NCBI RefSeq assembly: GCF_001315015.1
Contig: NZ_CP012914.1
Coordinates: forward strand, 992,001 to 1,056,000
Reading direction: 5' to 3'
Origin: Azospirillum brasilense
GTDB lineage: Bacteria > Pseudomonadota > Alphaproteobacteria > Azospirillales > Azospirillaceae
Length of the DNA stretch: 64,000 nucleotides
Shown in pieces: positions 31,297 through 41,450 of this stretch (positions are counted from its first letter, which is position 1; every line of letters starts with the position of its first letter). The notes beneath the pieces are model-generated. The model worked only from the letters and a program-made list of their open reading frames with translations. It had not been told where the DNA came from and did no database searches. The translations under genes and the position numbers were made by a program.

Positions 31297-32856
31297 TCAG
31301 CGCACCAGATCGAACGAGTAGTCGGTCTCGCCGACGATGTTCGTGTTGGCGTCCATATCCTCGAAGATCCGATCCAGGATGCGCACCAGCACGTTCAGAG
31401 CGCCCTGGTAGCCCCAGGTCGGATAACGGTGATGGTGGTGACGGTCGAAGATCGGGTAGGTCAGGCGGATGAGCGGGATCTTGGTGTCGCGCTCCAGATA
31501 CTTGCCGTAGCTGTTGCCGATGATGTAGTCGACCTTGTCGGTGAACAGCAGCGAGCGCAGGTGCCAGAGGTCCTTGCCGCCGTAGGCCTTGCCGGACTTG
31601 CCGAACGGCGAGGCGTCGAGCACCTTCTGAACCTGCTTCTCCCACTTCTTCGAGCCGGAGGTGGACAGGATGTGCACCGGCTCGGCGCCCAGCTCCATCA
31701 GGAACTTCGACATGCCCAGGCAGAAGTCCGGGTCGCCGTACACGGCGAAGCGCTTGCCGTGCAGGTGGGTGTGGCTGTCGGCGATGGCGTCGACGAGACG
31801 GCCGCGCTCCAGCTTCAGCTCCGCCGGGACCGGCTTGCCGGACAGCTCGGCCAGCTTCATCAGAAGCTCGTCGGTGCCGGTGACGCCCATCGGGTAGTTG
31901 TACTTGGCGACCTGCTGGCCCTTCTCCTTGATGAACTGCAGGGACTGCGGGGTGCAGTATTCCTGCATGGAGATGGTGGCCTTGGCGTGGACGGCCTCCT
32001 TCGTGGCCTCCAGCGGGGTGCCGCCGTCATACATGCGGTACTCGCCGTCGGCCGGGGTGTCGAAGTTGTCCGACACGTCCGACAGGATGGTCATCTGGAT
32101 GCCGAACAGGCCGGCGATGCGCTTCAGCTCGCGGTTGTTGCCGACCGCGAAACCGTCGAACCCCGGGATCAGGTTGATCGTCTCGTTCTTCGGGGTGTCG
32201 AAGTTCTCCGACGTGCCCCAGAAGTGGGTCAGAACACCCTTGATCATGTTGTCGTAGCCGACGATGTGGCTGCCGACGAAGGCCGGGGTGTGGGCGAAGG
32301 GAACCGGGAAATCCGCCGGGACGCTTTCCTTGTTCTTCGCGTTGTTGATGAAGCCGGAGAGGTCGTCGCCGATGACCTCGGCCATGCAGGTGGTCAGCAC
32401 GGCGATCATCTTCGGCTTGTACAGCGCGTAGGCGTTGGCCAGGCCGTCGATCATGTTGTTCAGGCCGCCGAACACCGCCGCGTCTTCCGTCATCGACGAG
32501 GAAACCGCGGAGTTCGGCTCCTTGAAGTGGCGGGTGAGGTGCGTGCGGTAGTAGGCGACGCAGCCCTGCGAGCCATGGACGAAGGGCAGGGTGCCCTCGA
32601 AGCCCTGGGCCGCGAACATCGCGCCGATCGGCTGGCAGGCCTTCGTCGGGTTGATGACGACCGCCTCACGGGCGAAGTTCTTTTCCTTGTACTCTTCCGT
32701 CTTGGTCCACGCGGAAACCCGGGCGACCTCTTCGTCGGAGTGGCCGTACTCGAACTCCGTCTTCTTGCGCTCGAACAGCTCCTTGTATTCGGGCTGACGG
32801 AAGAGCGTGAAGTGGTCGATGACCTTGTCGGCGCTCTGGGAAACGGGGTGGGACAT
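31297..32856 (-). CDS. nifK: Nitrogenase MoFe protein beta subunit NifK
   Basis: 519 aa. P-cluster cysteines are at 74 ([20 protein letters not shown]), 99 ([18 protein letters not shown]) and 157 ([14 protein letters not shown]). With NifD it forms the alpha2-beta2 dinitrogenase. The ATG at 32856 is preferred because AGGAG lies eight bases upstream; the ATG at 32862 is only two bases from it. Last gene of nifHDK, 30 bases after nifD, closed by a strong terminator. Confidence 0.98.
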   Translation of the reverse strand: MSHPVSQSADKVIDHFTLFRQPEYKELFERKKTEFEYGHSDEEVARVSAWTKTEEYKEKNFAREAVVINPTKACQPIGAMFAAQGFEGTLPFVHGSQGCVAYYRTHLTRHFKEPNSAVSSSMTEDAAVFGGLNNMIDGLANAYALYKPKMIAVLTTCMAEVIGDDLSGFINNAKNKESVPADFPVPFAHTPAFVGSHIVGYDNMIKGVLTHFWGTSENFDTPKNETINLIPGFDGFAVGNNRELKRIAGLFGIQMTILSDVSDNFDTPADGEYRMYDGGTPLEATKEAVHAKATISMQEYCTPQSLQFIKEKGQQVAKYNYPMGVTGTDELLMKLAELSGKPVPAELKLERGRLVDAIADSHTHLHGKRFAVYGDPDFCLGMSKFLMELGAEPVHILSTSGSKKWEKQVQKVLDASPFGKSGKAYGGKDLWHLRSLLFTDKVDYIIGNSYGKYLERDTKIPLIRLTYPIFDRHHHHRYPTWGYQGALNVLVRILDRIFEDMDANTNIVGETDYSFDLVR

Positions 32857-32886
32857 GCTCATTACTCCTATCTTCCAGAGGCCGCT

Positions 32887-34326
32887 TTAGAACGGAGCCT
32901 TCATGATGCCCCAGACGGGGTTGTTGATGGCCAGATCCATGTCGCGGGCGAAGATCGCGAAGCCGTCGTAGCCGTGATACGGACCCGAGTAATCCCAGGA
33001 GTGCATCTGGCGGAAGGGCAGGCCCATCTTCTGGAAGACGTACTTTTCCTTGATGCCCGAAGCGACGAGGTCCGGACGCATCAGTTCGACGAACTTCTCC
33101 AGTTCGAAGGCGGTGACGTCGTCGTAGATCAGCGTGCCTTCCTTCACATAGTGCTGGGTGCGCTGATAGTCGTCGTTGTGGGCGAACTCGTAACCCGTGC
33201 CGACGATCTCCATGCCCAGGTCATGGTAGGCGTCGACCACGTGGCGCGGACGCAGGCCGCCGACGTAGATCATCACCTTCTTGCCTTCGAGCCGCGGCTT
33301 GAACTTGGCGATGACGGCGTCGACCATCGGCTGGTACTTGGCGATGACCTTCTCCGCGTTCTCCTTGATGGTGTCATCGAAGAGAGCGGCGATCTTGCGC
33401 AGGGACTCGGCGATCTGCGACGGGCCGAAGAAGTTGTACTCCATCCACGGAATACCGAACTTCTCTTCCATGTGGCGCGCGATGTAGTTCATCGAGCGGT
33501 AGCAGTGGATGAGGTTCACCTTCGCCTTCGGCGTGTTCTCCAACTCGGCGAGCGTGCCGTCGCCCGACCACTGGGCGATCACGCGCAGGCCGATCTCTTC
33601 CAGCAGGATGCGGCTGGCCCAGGCGTCGCCACCGATGTTGTAGTCACCGATGATGGTGACGTCGTACGGGGTGGAGACGAAGCCTTCCTTCGGCTCGGTC
33701 TTCTCGAAGATCCAGTCGCGGATGACGTCGTTGGCGATGTGGTGGCCCAGCGACTGGGAGACGCCGCGGAAGCCTTCGCAACGGACCGGAACGACCGGCT
33801 TGCCCAGTTCCTCGGACTTGGCGCGGGCGACCGCCTCGATGTCGTCGCCGATCAGGCCGATCGGGCACTCGGACTGGATGGAGATGCCGTTGACGAGCGG
33901 GAACAGCTCGTTGATCTCCTCGATCACCTTGTGCAGCTTCTTGTCGCCGCCGAAGACGATGTCCTTCTCCTGGAAGTCGGAGGTGAAGTGCATCGTGCCC
34001 CAGCTGTCCACGCCGGTGTCGCCGACATAGTAGTTGCGGCGGCCGGACCAGGAGTAGTAGCCGCAGCCGACCGGGCCGTGGGAGATGTGGATCATGTCCT
34101 TGATCGGACCCCACACCACACCCTTGGAACCGGCGTAGGCGCAACCACGGATGGTCATCACACCGGGGATCGACTTGATGTTCGACTTGACGCCGCAGTC
34201 CTTCGCCTCGGCCTCCAGCACGTTCAGGTGCTTGGCGCGGCGCTTGCGCGACTTCTCGGGATACGCTTCGAGAACCTTGTCGACGAGACCCTTGACGTCG
34301 ACGCCTTCGTTCACGGACAGGCTCAT
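32887..34326 (-). CDS. nifD: Nitrogenase MoFe protein alpha subunit NifD
   Basis: 479 aa. P-cluster cysteines fall at 62, 88 and 154, FeMo-co ligands at C275 ([19 protein letters not shown]) and H442 ([19 protein letters not shown]), and substrate-pocket H195 in QSLGHH. These numbers equal those used for the Azotobacter protein. The start at 34326 follows AGGAGACTGGCACC; a GTG 21 bases upstream is not needed. It is separated from nifH by a hairpin-forming repeat. Confidence 0.98.
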   Translation of the reverse strand: MSLSVNEGVDVKGLVDKVLEAYPEKSRKRRAKHLNVLEAEAKDCGVKSNIKSIPGVMTIRGCAYAGSKGVVWGPIKDMIHISHGPVGCGYYSWSGRRNYYVGDTGVDSWGTMHFTSDFQEKDIVFGGDKKLHKVIEEINELFPLVNGISIQSECPIGLIGDDIEAVARAKSEELGKPVVPVRCEGFRGVSQSLGHHIANDVIRDWIFEKTEPKEGFVSTPYDVTIIGDYNIGGDAWASRILLEEIGLRVIAQWSGDGTLAELENTPKAKVNLIHCYRSMNYIARHMEEKFGIPWMEYNFFGPSQIAESLRKIAALFDDTIKENAEKVIAKYQPMVDAVIAKFKPRLEGKKVMIYVGGLRPRHVVDAYHDLGMEIVGTGYEFAHNDDYQRTQHYVKEGTLIYDDVTAFELEKFVELMRPDLVASGIKEKYVFQKMGLPFRQMHSWDYSGPYHGYDGFAIFARDMDLAINNPVWGIMKAPF

Positions 34327-34380
34327 GGTGCCAGTCTCCTGCTGCACTCATTATCCGCGCTACTGCAGCGCGGGACCGAG

Positions 34381-34431
34381 CCCCCTCTCTCCCACCCCGC
34401 GCACAGGGGCGGGGTGGGCTGGGGAGGGGGC
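34381..34431. repeat. GC-rich hairpin repeat in the nifH-nifD gap
   Basis: CCCCCTCTCTCCCACCCCGC faces GGCGGGGTGGGCTGGGGAGG across about seven bases, a nearly 20-bp stem. Same family as the other GC-rich repeats in the window. In the nifHDK transcript it would sit just 3' of nifH, where a stable stem could protect nifH mRNA or reduce read-through. Confidence 0.75.
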
Positions 34432-34466
34432 CAGTTCAGAACTGCGCCCCGTGGGGGACCCAGTTA

Positions 34467-35354
<888 letters not shown>

Positions 35355-35430
35355 TTACTCCTTTGCTTGGGTCTACAGGGTGTCTTCAATTCCGGGGCGG
35401 CCTGCCCAGCGGCCGCTTCGACCCCTTCTC

Positions 35431-35446
35431 TGCATCCCCCGTGCCA
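35431..35446 (-). promoter_or_regulatory. Sigma-54 promoter of nifHDK
   Basis: TGGCACGGGGGATGCA on the minus strand: TGGCACG exact, N4, then ATGCA (one mismatch from TTGCA), GG-GC register correct. The predicted start is about 72 bases upstream of nifH, leaving a longer leader than in the other nif operons here. Confidence 0.92.
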
Positions 35447-35515
35447 GTTCGCGAAAAATTTTTAAATCATTGAAATTGAACAAGAAAATTGATTGCGGAC
35501 GAGCGCGGTCCGCTT

Positions 35516-35540
35516 TGTCGGGCCTGTGACATACCCGACA
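35516..35540. promoter_or_regulatory. Two overlapping NifA sites upstream of nifH
   Basis: TGTCGGGCCTGTGACA (35516-35531) and TGTGACATACCCGACA (35525-35540) overlap by seven bases, about 103 and 112 bases upstream of the predicted start. Overlapping sites of this kind are, as I recall, described for A. brasilense nifH. An A/T-rich stretch (35455-35495) separates them from the promoter. Confidence 0.88.
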
Positions 35541-35543
35541 AAG

Positions 35544-35560
35544 CCCGACATTTTGTCGGG
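35544..35560. repeat. Short inverted repeat of NifA half-site sequence
   Basis: CCCGACA-TTT-TGTCGGG, three bases beyond the overlapping NifA sites. Its half-sites point outward, like the palindrome at 21329-21344. It could be a cryptic binding element or the terminator stem of the upstream minus-strand gene at 35620-36954. Confidence 0.55.
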
Positions 35561-35619
35561 TCTCTCGCAATGAAAAGGAAGGGATGGACGAATGTCGTCC
35601 GCCAGCGTCAGAGCCAGCG

Positions 35620-36954
35620 TCAGGCGGCGGCGTGGTTCAGCGCGTCGCGGGCGACGACGAGGCGCAGCGCCAACGCCTCCAACTCGTCGCCGTCCTGGCC
35701 CATGTCATAGAGAAGCTGGGCCAGCGACTGGCCGCGGGCGAGCAGGCGGCGCGCCTTGGCCGGGTCGGCGGGGCGGGCCAGCAGGATGCCGACGAGGCGC
35801 TCCCCGGCGATGCCGGCCAGCGCGCGGCTGCGTTCGGCCAGACGGCGTTCCAGCGTGTCGAGCACCGCCGGACGCCCGGCATGGTCGAGATCCGTGCAGA
35901 ACTGGTGCAGGGAACGGAGCTGGCGCAGCAGCGCCTCGAACAGCAGCTCGTCGAGGTCGCCGCCGTTGGCCGCCTTTCCGACAAGATCGAACAGCGTGTC
36001 GGAAAGCCGCCACGCCGCCGACAGGCAATCGTTCATCGCCTTGCGGTCGGCGGGCTCGACGAAGGCGTTGGCCTCCTCGCGGTGCTCCTCCTGATCGTCC
36101 AGGTTCCGCAGGGCGACGACGAGCAGCCCGTCCACCGAGGCCAGCGCGGCGAGGCTGGCGTGCAGCGCCTTGATGCCGCGGTCGGCGCCGAAGCCGTCCA
36201 TGGCCTCCGCTGCCCGGCGCAGCGCGTGGCGGGTGAGACGGCGCGACTGGTAGACGACGTCGCGCAGGGCGACGGTGGCGCCCAGCGTCTCCAGCATCAG
36301 CCGCCGCGCCTCGAAGCGCAGCAGAGCGTGGGCGAGGCTGTCCATGGCGCCGGCGGTGGCGCCTGCCGGGTCCTCTTCCGCGACCGCGACGGGCGCTTCG
36401 CCGCGGACCAGCCGGTCGGCGTCGGCGCGGGCGTCCGCCTCGATGGCCGACACCACCGACAGCACGGCGCCGCGCCCGGCGCCGCGCAGCAGGGCGACCA
36501 GGGCGCGCAGGGCGGTGGCCACCTCCAGCGCGCCGGGCAGCCCATCCTCGGCGGTGCCCTTGTTGTGGACGACGCGGTCGATCAGATGGTCGCGCAGGCG
36601 GGGCAGCAGGACGTCCAGGATGATCGGCGCGGTCGGGCGCAGCAGCGCTTCCAGCAGGCGGCCCTGCGGCTGGCCGAGCATGGCGGCCAGCGGGTTGACC
36701 GGCTTGGGCACCAGACGCGGGCGGTGGGGTTCCAGCAGGGCCAGCACCTCGTCGCCGCGCAGTGGGGTGATGGTGCCGCGCAGCAGCCGGGCGAGCGTCA
36801 CGGCGTCGCGGGCTTCCTTGGCGCCACGCAGCGGAACCGGCGCCCGCCCCGAACGCATCGGCATCTTTTCCGAGACGGCGGAAGGAAGAAGAACGCGCGG
36901 AGGCTGTACCGCCCGGTTGCGCGTCTCCTGTTCCTTACGCTTCATCGGCCACAT
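35620..36954 (-). CDS. Unknown helical protein between nifH and draT
   Basis: 444 aa, Ala/Leu/Arg-rich and apparently all helical, with no signal peptide or membrane segment. Recognisable stretches: LLRPTAPIILDVLLPRLRDH, HNKGTAEDGLPGALEVATAL and QSRRLTRHALRRAAEAMDGF. I do not recognise a domain. The ATG at 36954 follows AGGCAAGG; 36945 is also possible. The gene ends 60 bases from the nifH activator sites and is divergent from draT. Coding is supported by strong third-position GC and a clear stop-free length; its role in nitrogen fixation is only suggested by position. Confidence 0.72.
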   Translation of the reverse strand: MWPMKRKEQETRNRAVQPPRVLLPSAVSEKMPMRSGRAPVPLRGAKEARDAVTLARLLRGTITPLRGDEVLALLEPHRPRLVPKPVNPLAAMLGQPQGRLLEALLRPTAPIILDVLLPRLRDHLIDRVVHNKGTAEDGLPGALEVATALRALVALLRGAGRGAVLSVVSAIEADARADADRLVRGEAPVAVAEEDPAGATAGAMDSLAHALLRFEARRLMLETLGATVALRDVVYQSRRLTRHALRRAAEAMDGFGADRGIKALHASLAALASVDGLLVVALRNLDDQEEHREEANAFVEPADRKAMNDCLSAAWRLSDTLFDLVGKAANGGDLDELLFEALLRQLRSLHQFCTDLDHAGRPAVLDTLERRLAERSRALAGIAGERLVGILLARPADPAKARRLLARGQSLAQLLYDMGQDGDELEALALRLVVARDALNHAAA

Positions 36955-37201
36955 GGCCTTGCCTCGTCTTGCGGTGCACTGAATCCCGATTGAAGAACTA
37001 TGGTGTCGTCTCATAATCCGTTCAAACGGATATTTTTAAGATATTTGGAGTAAGCCAAAAGTTGTTTCTGCTGTTTAATCGAATTGTTTTTGAATTCGAA
37101 ATGTATTGCGGGTTGCGCGGCATCGCCCTGCGGTGACGCGAACCCTTGGCGGACGCGCCGGTTCGCGGTATCCATGAAAGAATTGTGGATTTGAGAGCGC
37201 G

Positions 37202-38089
37202 ATGGCGGACGGTTCGGCGAGCGGTGGCTTGAGGGATGCGCGGGGGCGGCTGATCGATCCGGATTCGCCGCTGGCGCTGAAGGCGCATCGCACCAACCTG
37301 CTGAACGTGACGGCGGACACGCTGTGCGCGGAGTCCTTCAACGACGAGCCGCGGCGCCTGCGCATCGGCGGCACGCGCAGCGAACACGCCGTGCTGTTCG
37401 AGGCGCTCGACGAGAGCCCGAACAGCCTGATCGCCGCCGACATATTCCAGCACTACATGGCCTTCACCTTCGGGCTGAACCCGGACTTCTCCGGCGCCGA
37501 GGGCACGGACGGGCGGCGGCGCTACCGCGCCAGCTACCTGCGCCTGCTGAAGGGCTGGCTGTTCGACAGCAACAACGCCGAAGGTGCGGTGCTGAAGGGC
37601 TGGGTGGAGAGCCGCTTCGGCCTGCTGCCCACCTATCACAAGGAACCGATCCTCCGCTTCGCCTCCGACGCGTGGCGGACCTACGGCGAGGAGAAGGTCG
37701 CCACCCGCTTCCACAACAACAACATCAACCTGCAGCTCGACCTGCTGTACGAGTATTGCCAGTGGTGGATGCGCCGCGGCTGGCCGGACGCGCCGATGCC
37801 GTCCCGCGCCAGCCACATCCGGCTCTACCGCGGCGTCAACGATTTCGAGGAGCACCACATCGTCGCGCGCCCCGACAAGCGCACGGCGGTTCTGCGCCTC
37901 AACAACCTCAGCTCCTTTTCCATCGAGCGCGACATCGCCGGCCAGTTCGGGGACTACATCCTCGAAACCTGGGTGCCGCTCACCAAGGTGGTTTTCTTCC
38001 GCGACATCCTGCCCCGTTACCCTTTCAAGGGGGAGGGCGAGTATCTGGTCGTCGGCGGGGACTACAGGGTGGGGGTGTCGCTTCTCTGA
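37202..38089 (+). CDS. draT: NAD+-dinitrogen-reductase ADP-D-ribosyltransferase DraT
   Basis: 295 aa, normal DraT length. Family stretches include HRTNLLNVTADTLCAESFND near residue 30, FQHYMAFTFGLNP and FHNNNINLQLDLLYEYCQWW. DraT inactivates NifH by ADP-ribosylating R101 when ammonium appears or energy falls. It reads opposite to nifHDK and is followed 27 bases later by draG. The upstream 250 bases are A/T-rich but show no sigma-54 or NifA element, in line with nif-independent expression. Confidence 0.96.
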   Translation: MADGSASGGLRDARGRLIDPDSPLALKAHRTNLLNVTADTLCAESFNDEPRRLRIGGTRSEHAVLFEALDESPNSLIAADIFQHYMAFTFGLNPDFSGAEGTDGRRRYRASYLRLLKGWLFDSNNAEGAVLKGWVESRFGLLPTYHKEPILRFASDAWRTYGEEKVATRFHNNNINLQLDLLYEYCQWWMRRGWPDAPMPSRASHIRLYRGVNDFEEHHIVARPDKRTAVLRLNNLSSFSIERDIAGQFGDYILETWVPLTKVVFFRDILPRYPFKGEGEYLVVGGDYRVGVSLL

Positions 38090-38116
38090 CAACCGATCAC
38101 GGGACAGATCCGGCCC

Positions 38117-39010
38117 ATGACTGACCATTCCATCCGCTCGCGCGCGCTGGGCGCCTATCTCGGGCTGGCCTGCGGCGACGCGCTGGGCGCCACCGTCGAG
38201 TTTCTGACAAAGGGCGAGATCGCCCACCAATACGGCGTGCACAAGCACATCAAGGGCGGCGGCTGGCTGAAGCTGCCCGCCGGGCAGGTGACCGACGACA
38301 CCGAGATGTCGATCCATCTCGGCCGCGCCATCCTGGCCGCCCCGGAGTGGGACGCCCGCCGCGCGGCGGAGGAGTTCGCCGTCTGGCTGAAGGGCGTTCC
38401 CGTCGATGTCGGGGACACGACACGGCGCGGCATCCGCCGCTTCATCATGCACGGCACCCTGTCGGAGCCGGAGAGCGAGTATCACGCCGGCAACGGGGCG
38501 GCGATGCGCAACCTGCCGGTCGCCCTGGCGACGCTGGGCGACGACGCGGCCTTCGAGCGCTGGACGGTGGAGCAGGCGCACATCACCCACTGCAACGCGA
38601 TGTCCGACGCGGCGACCCTGACGCTCGGCCATATGGTCCGCCGTCTGGTGCTGGGGGGCGATGTGCGCGACGTGCGCGACGAGTCGAACAAGCTCATCGC
38701 GAAGCACCGGCAGTTCAAGTTCCAGCCCTACCGGGGCCTCGCCACCGCCTACATCGTCGATACGATGCAGACGGTCATGCACTATTATTTCCAGACCGAT
38801 TCCGTGGAATCCTGCGTCGTCGAGACCGTCAACCAGGGCGGCGACGCCGACACCACCGGCGCCATCGCCGGCATGCTGGCCGGCGCCACTTACGGGGTGG
38901 AGACCATCCCGCCGCGCTGGCTGCGCAAGCTCGACCGCGACGTCTACAACGAAATCTGCGCCCAGGTGGACGGGCTGCTCGCCCGCGCCCCGGCGCTCAA
39001 GCAGGGGTGA
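38117..39010 (+). CDS. draG: ADP-ribosyl-[dinitrogen reductase] glycohydrolase DraG
   Basis: 297 aa. Metal-binding motifs of the ADP-ribosylglycohydrolase family are intact: ACGDALGATVEF, VTDDTEMSIHLGR and GGDADTTGAIAGMLAGA. It removes the ADP-ribose placed by DraT and reactivates NifH. Second gene of the draT-draG-arsC-like operon. Confidence 0.97.
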   Translation: MTDHSIRSRALGAYLGLACGDALGATVEFLTKGEIAHQYGVHKHIKGGGWLKLPAGQVTDDTEMSIHLGRAILAAPEWDARRAAEEFAVWLKGVPVDVGDTTRRGIRRFIMHGTLSEPESEYHAGNGAAMRNLPVALATLGDDAAFERWTVEQAHITHCNAMSDAATLTLGHMVRRLVLGGDVRDVRDESNKLIAKHRQFKFQPYRGLATAYIVDTMQTVMHYYFQTDSVESCVVETVNQGGDADTTGAIAGMLAGATYGVETIPPRWLRKLDRDVYNEICAQVDGLLARAPALKQG

Positions 39011-39018
39011 CCGCGACC

Positions 39019-39450
39019 ATGGCCGACGTGATCTTCTTCGAAAAGCCCGGCTGCGCCGGCAACAATCGCCAGAAGGCGCTGCTGGCGGAGGCCGGGCACA
39101 CCGTCCACGCCCGCGACCTGCTGTCCGAACCCTGGACGGCGGACCGTCTGCGCTCCTTCTTCGGCGACCGTCCGGTGGCCGAGTGGTTCAACCGCGCCGC
39201 CCCGGCGGTGAAGAGCGGGGAGGTCGATCCGGACGCGCTGGACGAGGCTGCCGCCCTGGCGCTGATGCTGAGGACGCCGCTGCTGATCCGCCGTCCGCTG
39301 ATGCAGGTGGGTGACCGCCGCGACTGCGGCTTCGAGGCGGAGCGGGTGGACGCCTGGATCGGGCTGGCCGCCGGAGCGCCGGAGGGCAAGCTGGAAGGCT
39401 GCGCCCGCGCCGGGATGCCGCCCTGCCCACCACCCAAGACAACCGATTGA
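39019..39450 (+). CDS. ArsC-like nitrogenase-associated protein
   Basis: 143 aa, thioredoxin-fold ArsC/Spx family: MADVIFFEKPGCAGNNRQKA, then RSFFGDRPVAEWFNRAAPAV and LLIRRPLMQVGDRRDCGFEA. It has one N-terminal cysteine (C12, CAGNN) where arsenate reductases have C-x2-TSR, so it is not a normal arsenate reductase. This type is known as a nitrogenase-associated protein downstream of draG. Starts eight bases after the draG stop; role unproven. Confidence 0.87.
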   Translation: MADVIFFEKPGCAGNNRQKALLAEAGHTVHARDLLSEPWTADRLRSFFGDRPVAEWFNRAAPAVKSGEVDPDALDEAAALALMLRTPLLIRRPLMQVGDRRDCGFEAERVDAWIGLAAGAPEGKLEGCARAGMPPCPPPKTTD

Positions 39451-39471
39451 CGATTTTGCTGCTCCGTTGGA

Positions 39472-39622
39472 GGACAAGAACCGACACGGATTTCACGGAT
39501 CAAAGCCGGATTTCACGGAATCCGCCGGATCGGCGCATGTGGCCTTACGTTGCGCATCCCGCGATCGGACGGTTCCGTGAAATCCGTGTCTCTATCCGTG
39601 CAATCCGTGTCGATTCTTGTCC
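39472..39622. repeat. 150-bp inverted repeat of the ACACGGATT type
   Basis: The left arm begins GGACAAGAACCGACACGGAT, and the right arm, reversed, begins GGACAAGAATCGACACGGAT. Inner copies of GGATTTCACGGA pair as well. The central part (39531-39570) is unpaired. It looks like a dispersed non-coding palindromic element; it fills the gap after the draTG operon and could stop transcription. Confidence 0.8.
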
Positions 39623-39755
39623 GCCTTTGCCGCGCGCTGCGTTCAGGCGATCACTGAGTCCACCACCCGCAAAGGGGTGACGGGACAACCCGGACTGTCG
39701 TAGGTTTGCCCCCGTCCTGTTTGAAACCCGACATTTCAGCGATGGGGGCCGATCC

Positions 39756-40523
39756 ATGTGCGAACTCCTGGGCATGAGCGCCAACGTGCCCACGGACATC
39801 TGCTTCAGCTTTCGCGGCCTGATGCGCCGCGGCGGGCAGACCGGTCCGCACCGCGACGGCTGGGGGATTGCCTTCTACGAGGGGAAGGGCTGCCGCGCCT
39901 TCCACGACCCGGCGCCGAGCTGCGAGTCGGAGATCGCGCGGCTGGTCAGCAGCTATTCGATCAAGTCCTGCGTGGTGATCTCCCACATCCGCCGCGCCAA
40001 TCGCGGCCGGGTGTCGCTGGAGAACACCCACCCCTTCACGCGGGAGCTGTGGGGCCGCGTCTGGACCTTCGCCCACAACGGCCAGCTCAAGGGCATCAAG
40101 GACCGGACGCTGACCTTCTACGAGCCGGTCGGGACGACGGACAGCGAGCACGCCTTCTGCTGGCTGCTCGACCAGATCCGCATGCAGTATCCGGAGCCGC
40201 CCAAGAGCAGCGGCGCCCTGATGCGGCTGATCCGCGACCTCGCCACCGACCTCGGCACGCTGGGCGTCTTCAACATGCTGCTCAGCGACGGGCGGTACCT
40301 GTGGTGCCACTGCGCGACCAACCTCGCCTGGCTGACGCGGAAGGCCCCCTTCGGCCCGGCGACGCTGATCGACGAGGACATGAGCGTCGATTTCGCCAAG
40401 GAGACGACGCCCGACGACGTGGTGACGGTCGTCGCCACCCGCCCCCTGACCCGCGACGAGAATTGGACCGTCATGAAGGGGGGAGAGATGGTCGTGTTCA
40501 AGGGCGGCAATCGGGTGCGCTGA
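39756..40523 (+). CDS. Class II glutamine amidotransferase (YafJ type)
   Basis: 255 aa. N-terminal catalytic cysteine directly after Met (MCELLGMSANVPTDICFSFR), then RDGWGIAFYEG, HIRRANRG and the HNGQLKG loop, all hallmarks of the Ntn-hydrolase glutamine amidotransferase fold. No synthase domain is fused, so the ammonia acceptor is unknown. Position between draTG and the nifB operon may be coincidental. Confidence 0.9.
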   Translation: MCELLGMSANVPTDICFSFRGLMRRGGQTGPHRDGWGIAFYEGKGCRAFHDPAPSCESEIARLVSSYSIKSCVVISHIRRANRGRVSLENTHPFTRELWGRVWTFAHNGQLKGIKDRTLTFYEPVGTTDSEHAFCWLLDQIRMQYPEPPKSSGALMRLIRDLATDLGTLGVFNMLLSDGRYLWCHCATNLAWLTRKAPFGPATLIDEDMSVDFAKETTPDDVVTVVATRPLTRDENWTVMKGGEMVVFKGGNRVR

Positions 40524-40672
40524 CCGGGGATTGTTCTGTTCCGTGCAACGAAGATTGGCGAAATCGGGGCTCAATCGATTGGCGTAAGCGGGCTTATGGT
40601 CACTCCCGAGACAAACCGAAGCGGTGACGGTGCCGGCCCGGCGCCCCGCTTCCCGGACAGGAAGACGTGACC

Positions 40673-41299
40673 ATGAAGATCCTTCGCATCGACTCCAGCC
40701 CGCTGGGCGACGCCTCCGTTTCCCGCCAGCTCACCGCCTCGATCGTCGCGGCGCTGCGCCAGGGGACTCCGGACGCCGAGGTTTCCGTCCGCGACCTCAC
40801 CGTCGCTCCGCCGGACCACCTGACCGGCGAGCTGATGCAGGTGGTGAAGTTCCGCAATCTGGAGGGCCTGACCGCCCGCCAGCAAGAGGAGCTGGCCCTG
40901 ACCGACGCGCTGGTCGACGAGTTCCTGGCCGCCGACGTCGTGGTGATCGGCGCCCCGATGTACAATTTCACGGTCCCGACCCAGCTCAAGGCCTGGATCG
41001 ATCGCATCGCCCAGGCGGGCCGCACCTTCCGCTACACCGAGACCGGCCCGGTCGGCCTGGCCGGCGGCAAGAAGGTCTATATCGCCTCGACGCGCGGCGG
41101 CGTTTACTCGACCAACGCCGCGATGAGCGCGCTGGATCATCAGGAGGCCTTCCTGCGCACGGTGCTGGGCTTCCTGGGCGTCACCGACGTGACGGTGATC
41201 CGCGCCGAGGGCGTCGGCATGGGTCCGGACGCCCGCGCCAAGGCGCTGGCCGCCGCCCAACAGGAAATCGACGCCCTGGCGACCCCGGTCGCGGCGTAA
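40673..41299 (+). CDS. azoR: FMN-dependent NADH-azoreductase
   Basis: 208 aa flavodoxin-like fold. MKILRIDSSPLGDASVSRQL gives the FMN phosphate loop; APMYNFTVPTQLKAWIDRIA and RGGVYS are the family motifs. Quinone/azo reductase of the cytosol, likely in quinone detoxification. The ATG at 40673 has AGGAAG upstream; GTG 40667 is in frame. Followed by a GC-rich repeat that separates it from the convergent SIR2-like gene. Confidence 0.9.
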   Translation: MKILRIDSSPLGDASVSRQLTASIVAALRQGTPDAEVSVRDLTVAPPDHLTGELMQVVKFRNLEGLTARQQEELALTDALVDEFLAADVVVIGAPMYNFTVPTQLKAWIDRIAQAGRTFRYTETGPVGLAGGKKVYIASTRGGVYSTNAAMSALDHQEAFLRTVLGFLGVTDVTVIRAEGVGMGPDARAKALAAAQQEIDALATPVAA

Positions 41300-41310
41300 A
41301 AGGTGACTGT

Positions 41311-41430
41311 CCCCTCTCCCCTCCGGGGAGAGGGTTAGGGTGAGGGGGGTGCGCGTGTCGGAGCGTCCGGCACAAGCGCAACCCCCTCACCCGGCCCTTC
41401 GGGCCACCCTCTCCCCAGAGGGGAGAGGGG
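41311..41430 (+). repeat. GC-rich dispersed repeat, copy at the 3' end of the nifB operon
   Basis: Begins CCCCTCTCCCCTCCGGGGAG, continues AGGGTTAGGGTGAGGGG, and ends with the complementary CCACCCTCTCCCC...GGGGAGAGGGG. Nearly identical in sequence and orientation to 49391-49506. Folds into a long hairpin between two convergent genes. Confidence 0.85.
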
Positions 41431-41450
41431 AGCTTCGCGACGCGCTCGCT

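Noticed and set aside
39472..39622. Repeats in the gap after the ArsC-like gene as a CRISPR array
   Set aside because: They form one large inverted repeat with no regular spacing and no unique spacers; there are no cas genes.
41311..41430. Insertion sequence or transposon remnant
   Set aside because: There is no transposase frame and no target duplication visible; length and palindromic structure fit a REP/MITE-like dispersed element.
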